This document shows, piece by piece, positions 59,856 through 64,000 of a stretch of DNA of 64,000 nucleotides (position 1 is its first letter; each line of letters begins with the position of its first letter). The translations under genes and the position numbers were made by a program. The stretch lies in assembly GCF_018129995.1 (NCBI RefSeq), contig NZ_JAFCKS010000012.1:1-64000 (forward strand), read 5' to 3'. A model generated the notes under the pieces. It did no database searches, had not been told where the DNA came from, and saw nothing but the letters and a program-made list of their open reading frames with translations. Source of the DNA: Bradyrhizobium sp. SZCCT0153 (GTDB lineage Bacteria; Pseudomonadota; Alphaproteobacteria; Rhizobiales; Xanthobacteraceae).

Positions 59856-61559
59856 TCACGCCGTGCGGATTTCCTGCAGCGCGAGTTCTCGCACCATCGC
59901 TTCCCGCATGATGAATTTCTGAACCTTGCCGCTCACTGTCATGGGGTAGGCGTCCACGAAGCGGATGAAGCGCGGAATCTTGTAGTGGGCGATCGCCTCG
60001 CGACAGAAGGATCGGATGCTTTCTTCGTCGCACGTCTGCCCGTCCTTGAGACGGATCCAGACGCAGACCTCCTCGCCGTACTTTGGGTCCGGAACGCCGA
60101 ATACCTGGACATCCTGCACCTTCGGGTGCTGATACAGGAATTCCTCGATCTCGCGCGGATAGATGTTCTCGCCGGCGCGGATCACCAGATCCTTGATGCG
60201 ACCGGTGATGTTGCAATAGCCGTCGGCGTCGATGGTGGCGAGATCGCCCGTGTGCATCCAGCCGGCTGCGTCGATCGCCTGCGCGGTCTTGTCCGGGTCG
60301 TCCCAATAGCCTCGCATGACCGAATAGCCGCGCGTGCAGAGTTCGCCCGGCATGCCGCGCGGGACGATGTCGCCGGCTTCGTCGATCACCTTCACTTCCA
60401 CGTACGGCTGGATGCGGCCGACCGTTGACACGCGCCGTTCCAGGGGATCGCCCCGATCGCTCTGAAAGCTGATCGGGCTCGTCTCCGTCATGCCGTACGC
60501 TATGGTGATTTCGCCCATGCCCATCTCGCCGATCACGCGACGCATGACCTCGACCGGGCAGGGAGCGCCGGCCATGGCGCCGGTGCGGAGCGACGACAGA
60601 TCGAAACTGGAGAAGGTGGGGTGTTCCAGAATCGAGATGAACATCGTCGGGACGCCGTGCAGCGCCGTGCACCGCTCGGCTTGGACGGCCTCGAGCACGC
60701 CCAGCGGATCGAAGGCTTCGCCCGGGACGATCATGGCCGCGCCATGCGTGATGCAGGTCAGGTTGGACAGGACCATTCCGAAGCAGTGATAAAAGGGAAC
60801 GGGAATGCAGAGCCTGTCATCGGGACCGAAGCCGAGGGCTTGCCCACAGAAGTAACCGTTGTTGAGGATGTTGTGATGGGTCAGCGTCGCGCCTTTGGGA
60901 GCGCCGGTCGTGCCACTGGTGAACTGGATGTTGATCGGATCGTCGAAACGTAGCTTCACGCGCGGAGGAGAGGCAGTCGAGCCGCGGCGGCAGACGCCCT
61001 CGAATGAAAGCAGGCCTGGAGTCGTCGTCTCGCCGATCTGAATGATCGTGCGCAGGTCCGGCAGTTTCTGAAGGTTCAATCGTCCCGGAATGCCCGTCGC
61101 GATCTCCGGTGCGATCTGACGGAGCATGCCGATGTAGTCGCTCGTCTTGAACGCGGTCGCTGTGACTAGCGCCGCGCATCCGACCTTTCGCAGCGCGTAC
61201 TCCAACTCCTGCGGACGATAGGCGGGGTTGATGGTGACGAGGATCAATCCGAGCTTTGCGGTGGCGAACTGCGTGACCACCCATTCGGCGTTGTTGGGCG
61301 ACCAGATGCCAACGCGTTCGCCCGCGACGAGACCGAGCGAAGCCAGGCCGCTCGCGAAGCGATCGACGACCGCGGCAAGCTCGCGGTACGTCCATCGGAC
61401 GCCTTGAGACCGCACCACCAAAGCGAGGCGATCGGGGTGGGCGCGGACCGTGGCATCGAAGCAGTCGCCGATCGTCATGCCCAGGAGGGGCGTCATCGAC
61501 CCTCCGCTGACGTAGCTCGGTGTGATCGACGAACCGTCGGTTGCCTGGCCGCCGTGCAT
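59856..61559 (-). CDS. fatty-acyl/aryl-CoA synthetase (AMP-dependent)
   Basis: A 567-residue adenylating enzyme that activates carboxylic acids to acyl-CoA. The P-loop is FTSGTTGAPKGATLTH, other motifs are ITIAYGMTETSPISF, WMHTGDLATID, and DLVIRAGENIYPREIEEF, with the catalytic Lys in TVSGKVQKF. It most resembles medium/long-chain fatty-acid or 3-(methylthio)propionate-type ligases. Alternative starts include the Met at MTPLLGMTIG. Part of the accessory cluster with a hydratase and two redox enzymes. Confidence 0.92.
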   Translation of the reverse strand: MHGGQATDGSSITPSYVSGGSMTPLLGMTIGDCFDATVRAHPDRLALVVRSQGVRWTYRELAAVVDRFASGLASLGLVAGERVGIWSPNNAEWVVTQFATAKLGLILVTINPAYRPQELEYALRKVGCAALVTATAFKTSDYIGMLRQIAPEIATGIPGRLNLQKLPDLRTIIQIGETTTPGLLSFEGVCRRGSTASPPRVKLRFDDPINIQFTSGTTGAPKGATLTHHNILNNGYFCGQALGFGPDDRLCIPVPFYHCFGMVLSNLTCITHGAAMIVPGEAFDPLGVLEAVQAERCTALHGVPTMFISILEHPTFSSFDLSSLRTGAMAGAPCPVEVMRRVIGEMGMGEITIAYGMTETSPISFQSDRGDPLERRVSTVGRIQPYVEVKVIDEAGDIVPRGMPGELCTRGYSVMRGYWDDPDKTAQAIDAAGWMHTGDLATIDADGYCNITGRIKDLVIRAGENIYPREIEEFLYQHPKVQDVQVFGVPDPKYGEEVCVWIRLKDGQTCDEESIRSFCREAIAHYKIPRFIRFVDAYPMTVSGKVQKFIMREAMVRELALQEIRTA

Positions 61560-61622
61560 CAGTCCCTCCTGTTTTTCGTTCTTTTCGATGGCCTCTACTT
61601 CACGTCCTCCTTCGGATGGCGC

Positions 61623-62420
61623 CTAGGCGGGCAAGGGCCAGGTCACGTCCTTGCCCTTCAATTCCTTGTAGCGTCGCGTGTGGGCGCGGATGCTTCCGAG
61701 ATCCGACATGCCACGCGACAGCAGGTCCTTGTCGAGGCGGGCCGCGGCATCGATGGCGGCCATCGTGGTCGCCTGAAGCGCACGCTTCGAGAAGGCGTAC
61801 GCCGCATGGCAATCTGGCGGCACCAGCGCCGCCCAGGCGACGGCTGTCTCCAGCAGCTTTTCCGGCGCGACCGTCTGCTGGACGACGCCGAGACGCTTGG
61901 CGGCGGCGAGATCGTAGATTTGACCGAACAGCGTCATCTCGAACGCCGATCGCGGACCGATGGCATGCTTGATGATCTCGCAGTAGACGGCCGGCATCGG
62001 AATTCCAATTGGCACCTCGTTCAACGCGAACTGCAGCGGGCCTTCGCTGGCGATCCGGTGATCGCAATCGATCGCGGTGATGAACCCGCCGGCGTAGGCG
62101 TGGCCGTTGATCGCCGCCACGGTGGGCCTCGGATACGTGAAGAGGCGCAGGTTCGTCGCGCGGTATGCGTCAAACCAGGCATCGATCTCCTTGATCGACC
62201 GGCGTGCGAACATCGGAAAATGATGATCGAAGTCGAGGCCCGCCGTGAACACCGCGCCCGATCCGGTCAGCACGACGGCGCAATCGGCGAACTCGGATTC
62301 CAGACGATCGAACGCCGCGTGGAGCTCGGCGAAGAAGGCCGGATTCTGCGCGTTGACCTTGTTGGTGTTCATCGTCACCACGGCTACGTGGGGGTGCTTG
62401 CGTTCAATGGTCCAGGGCAT
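61623..62420 (-). CDS. enoyl-CoA hydratase/isomerase family protein
   Basis: A 265-residue crotonase-fold enzyme. The oxyanion-hole segments are AVFTAGLDFDHHF and INGHAYAGGFITAI, and the third region has ALNEVPIGIPMPAVYCEII. It would hydrate or isomerise a CoA thioester made by the upstream synthetase. The final TWPLPA tail is short. It starts 39 bp before a decayed amidohydrolase-type fragment. Substrate is unknown. Confidence 0.9.
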   Translation of the reverse strand: MPWTIERKHPHVAVVTMNTNKVNAQNPAFFAELHAAFDRLESEFADCAVVLTGSGAVFTAGLDFDHHFPMFARRSIKEIDAWFDAYRATNLRLFTYPRPTVAAINGHAYAGGFITAIDCDHRIASEGPLQFALNEVPIGIPMPAVYCEIIKHAIGPRSAFEMTLFGQIYDLAAAKRLGVVQQTVAPEKLLETAVAWAALVPPDCHAAYAFSKRALQATTMAAIDAAARLDKDLLSRGMSDLGSIRAHTRRYKELKGKDVTWPLPA

Positions 62421-62458
62421 CGGTCATCCTTCGGTTCGGGGTCTCGGGTTGCGGAAGA

Positions 62459-62644
62459 TCAGGCCACCTTGAACTGGCGACGCGCGTTGTCGGTCGGGGA
62501 ATGACGAACGGGCGTCGACGCCGAGGTGGAGGCTGGCGATGCGCTCGTCCGCCCGTCTTGCTGGTCTTCAGCGCCGCAACGATCGAACCTCGGATTCCCG
62601 ATCCATGCGGCGTTCGGGTGCTGCATCCAGGCGTCGATGATCAT
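62459..62644 (-). pseudogene. decayed amidohydrolase-type gene start
   Basis: A 61-codon frame beginning MIIDAWMQHPNAAWIGNPRF. This matches the N-terminus of a family of metal-dependent amidohydrolases (COG2159 type), in which the pattern DxWMQHP near the start is characteristic. After residue 21 the text becomes low-complexity and ends at 62459, so the catalytic barrel is missing. It is probably a remnant left by a deletion. The 294-bp gap 62421-62714 otherwise holds nothing clear. Confidence 0.4.
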
Positions 62645-62714
62645 TCTAAGGAGCTCGCGTCTGACGGTGTCGAGGTCGAGGCCTACGACCGGTCAGCGCG
62701 AAAGGCGGACCTGC

Positions 62715-63632
62715 TCAACCGGCTTCGGTCGTGGTCTCAAGTGGCCACACCGCCATCATTAGGCGCGTGGATCGGCCGGCGTCTTGAAGAAATCGGACAG
62801 CCTGCGCGCGGGGCCTGCACCAGGCCTGCCGGAACGCGCCGGGAGTGACGCCGGCGTGTCGCCGAAACTCTCTGGTCAGATGAGCCTGGTCGGAGAATCC
62901 GAGATCGGAGGCGATCGCCGACAGACCGTCGCCTCCCGCCGCGATTTCGTAGACCGATCGGCGGAACCGCTGCATGGCGAGAAAACGCTTCGGCGGGCAG
63001 CCCGTCGATGTTCTCACTCGCCTCTGCAGCGTCCGGACCGATCTGCCTACGCGGTGCGCCAGGTCCCTGACGCGGCCGTGCGGCGTATCCAGGGGGGCGC
63101 CGCCCGCAATCGATCCGTGCCTTGGTTGCCGCGAAAGTGCGAGCAGGGTCCGATCCATGGTGTCGAGGATGTCGAAGCACGATGGACCCTCCCGGACGAG
63201 GCGCGCGAGCGCATCGCGACAGGCGACGATCGCCGGATCGTCGACGCTCGGTGAACCGGACCAATTCGGCTTGAACTTGACGCCCACGATCCAGCCTACG
63301 AACGCTCTGCCTTTTCTTCGGTGATCGAGGCTGGGCTCGCTGAAAACTACTCTGCCGCCTGGACCGTCCTCCCGAAATACGAAGGTGATCTCCTTGAGCG
63401 GGGAAGCGAACGACATGCGGCTTTCGGTCAGCCGTCCCCGGTCCTTCAGGATGTAGATCGAGTCGACGCAGCCGGCTTGATCGTCGCGCGGCGCGAACTC
63501 GGCGTAGAACGAGGGGAGGGCGAAAACCTGCTCGTTATCTTCGGCGCTCCAGGCCGTCCTCGCTCGCGGATGTGGGTCTTTCGCTGACAAAGTCGAGCTC
63601 CAGTGATGCCGGGGCGGCTTCCTTGACGTCAT
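62715..63632 (-). CDS. AraC-family transcriptional regulator
   Basis: A 305-residue protein. The C-terminal third contains two HTH motifs (DLAHRVGRSVRTLQRRVRTS and IASDLGFSDQAHLTREFRRH), then AGVTPGAFRQAW. The N-terminal 190 residues are of the DUF6597-like sensor type (APRDDQAGCVDSIYIL), which may bind a ligand. It probably regulates the CoA cluster or the divergent TetR gene. Start at 63632 is tentative. Confidence 0.85.
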   Translation of the reverse strand: MTSRKPPRHHWSSTLSAKDPHPRARTAWSAEDNEQVFALPSFYAEFAPRDDQAGCVDSIYILKDRGRLTESRMSFASPLKEITFVFREDGPGGRVVFSEPSLDHRRKGRAFVGWIVGVKFKPNWSGSPSVDDPAIVACRDALARLVREGPSCFDILDTMDRTLLALSRQPRHGSIAGGAPLDTPHGRVRDLAHRVGRSVRTLQRRVRTSTGCPPKRFLAMQRFRRSVYEIAAGGDGLSAIASDLGFSDQAHLTREFRRHAGVTPGAFRQAWCRPRAQAVRFLQDAGRSTRLMMAVWPLETTTEAG

Positions 63633-63738
63633 TTAAGTAACACTGTTATATTTCGATAGCAAACGTCTCTGCGCACCGCCCGGTCCGGCACTTGAGCGGC
63701 GACAATGGCGCGGAGGTCGGGCATGAGTGCCGCCCGCC

Positions 63739-64000
63739 ATGGCCTCGCGAAACGGAAAACTATCGATGGCGGAAGCTTCCGATCCGAAAATCGAACAGCG
63801 CAAAGCCGCCGTGAGCGCTTTCAAGCGCGAACTGATCCGCGAGGCCGCCAAACGCGTTTTCGTCGAAGTCGGCCTGCACAAAACATCGGTGCGGGAGATC
63901 GCCAAAGCGGCGGGCTACACGACCGGTGCGATCTACGCCCAATACGCAAGCAAGGAGGAGGTCTACGCCGACATCCTGCGTGAATCCCTGACGAGCATGG
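63739..64000 (+). CDS. TetR-family transcriptional regulator (5' part)
   Basis: Only the first 87 codons lie in the window. The HTH is clear (LIREAAKRVFVEVGLHKTSV, then REIAKAAGYTTGAIYAQYAS) and is followed by KEEVYADILRESL, as in TetR proteins. The start could be ATG 63739, ATG 63766, or GTG 63727; GGAGG at 63712-63716 fits the GTG best. It may control the CoA-enzyme cluster on the other side of the AraC gene. Confidence 0.85.
   Translation, partial: MASRNGKLSMAEASDPKIEQRKAAVSAFKRELIREAAKRVFVEVGLHKTSVREIAKAAGYTTGAIYAQYASKEEVYADILRESLTSM

Overview
The window looks like chromosomal DNA of a Bradyrhizobium-type alphaproteobacterium (Hyphomicrobiales). The support is high GC with strongly GC-biased third codon positions, the neighbourhood thrS / yidD / Fe-S scaffold / folE / hisI, many small secreted Gly-, Tyr- or His-rich proteins, TTAA-N7-TTAA (CtrA-like) promoter motifs, and REP-type palindromes of the kind scattered through Bradyrhizobium genomes. 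No rRNA operon, intact insertion sequence, CRISPR array or phage structural gene was seen.

Layout. (1) 1-3.5 kb is the end of an integrated element: a hypothetical gene, a ParB-like gene whose 3' end is lost, an excisionase-like HTH protein and a tyrosine recombinase, followed by a repeat-filled gap to 4.1 kb. (2) 4.1-15.8 kb: a GGDEF/EAL protein, a Tat-exported serine hydrolase, a nitroreductase, a trypsin-like protease with a small companion, thrS, an MFS exporter, a GrlR-family protein and an alpha/beta hydrolase. (3) 16-22.5 kb: an APC permease with a secreted protein, then an XRE-cupin regulator divergent from a three-gene operon (MHS transporter, MOSC protein, VanB-type reductase). (4) 22.5-30.9 kb: housekeeping genes yidD, Fe-S scaffold, folE, hisI and nadK. 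Mixed among them are a lytic transglycosylase and a DUF2336 gene behind CtrA-like motifs, and an HPt/response-regulator pair. (5) 31-46.4 kb: exported hydrolases, an Omp25-like barrel, a chemoreceptor, a PQQ/haem dehydrogenase, tRNA-Thr and many small envelope proteins. (6) 46.4-58.4 kb: rlmB, tRNA-Tyr, ppk2, an LLM oxidoreductase, a LysR-controlled operon (MFS, GAF, amidohydrolase), a UvrD-like helicase, a TMEM175-like protein, a small transcription unit and tRNA-Gly. (7) 58.45-64 kb: directly after tRNA-Gly comes an accessory catabolic cluster (isomerase, GST, acyl-CoA synthetase, enoyl-CoA hydratase, a decayed amidohydrolase start, AraC and TetR regulators) running off the end.

The most unusual item is a compact minus-strand unit at about 58.06-58.26 kb. 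It has a promoter-like sequence, a 15-nt ribosome binding site that is the exact complement of the 16S rRNA 3' end, a 14-codon ORF that contains a copy of the anti-SD able to pair with that site, and a strong terminator. Other points worth a second look are the protease with a separate copy of its own N-terminal domain, the IscU-like scaffold lacking its third cluster cysteine, a perfect 19-bp inverted repeat across the yidD stop codon, the near-perfect LysR box, and the island boundary at tRNA-Gly. All calls come from reading the sequence; no database search was run.
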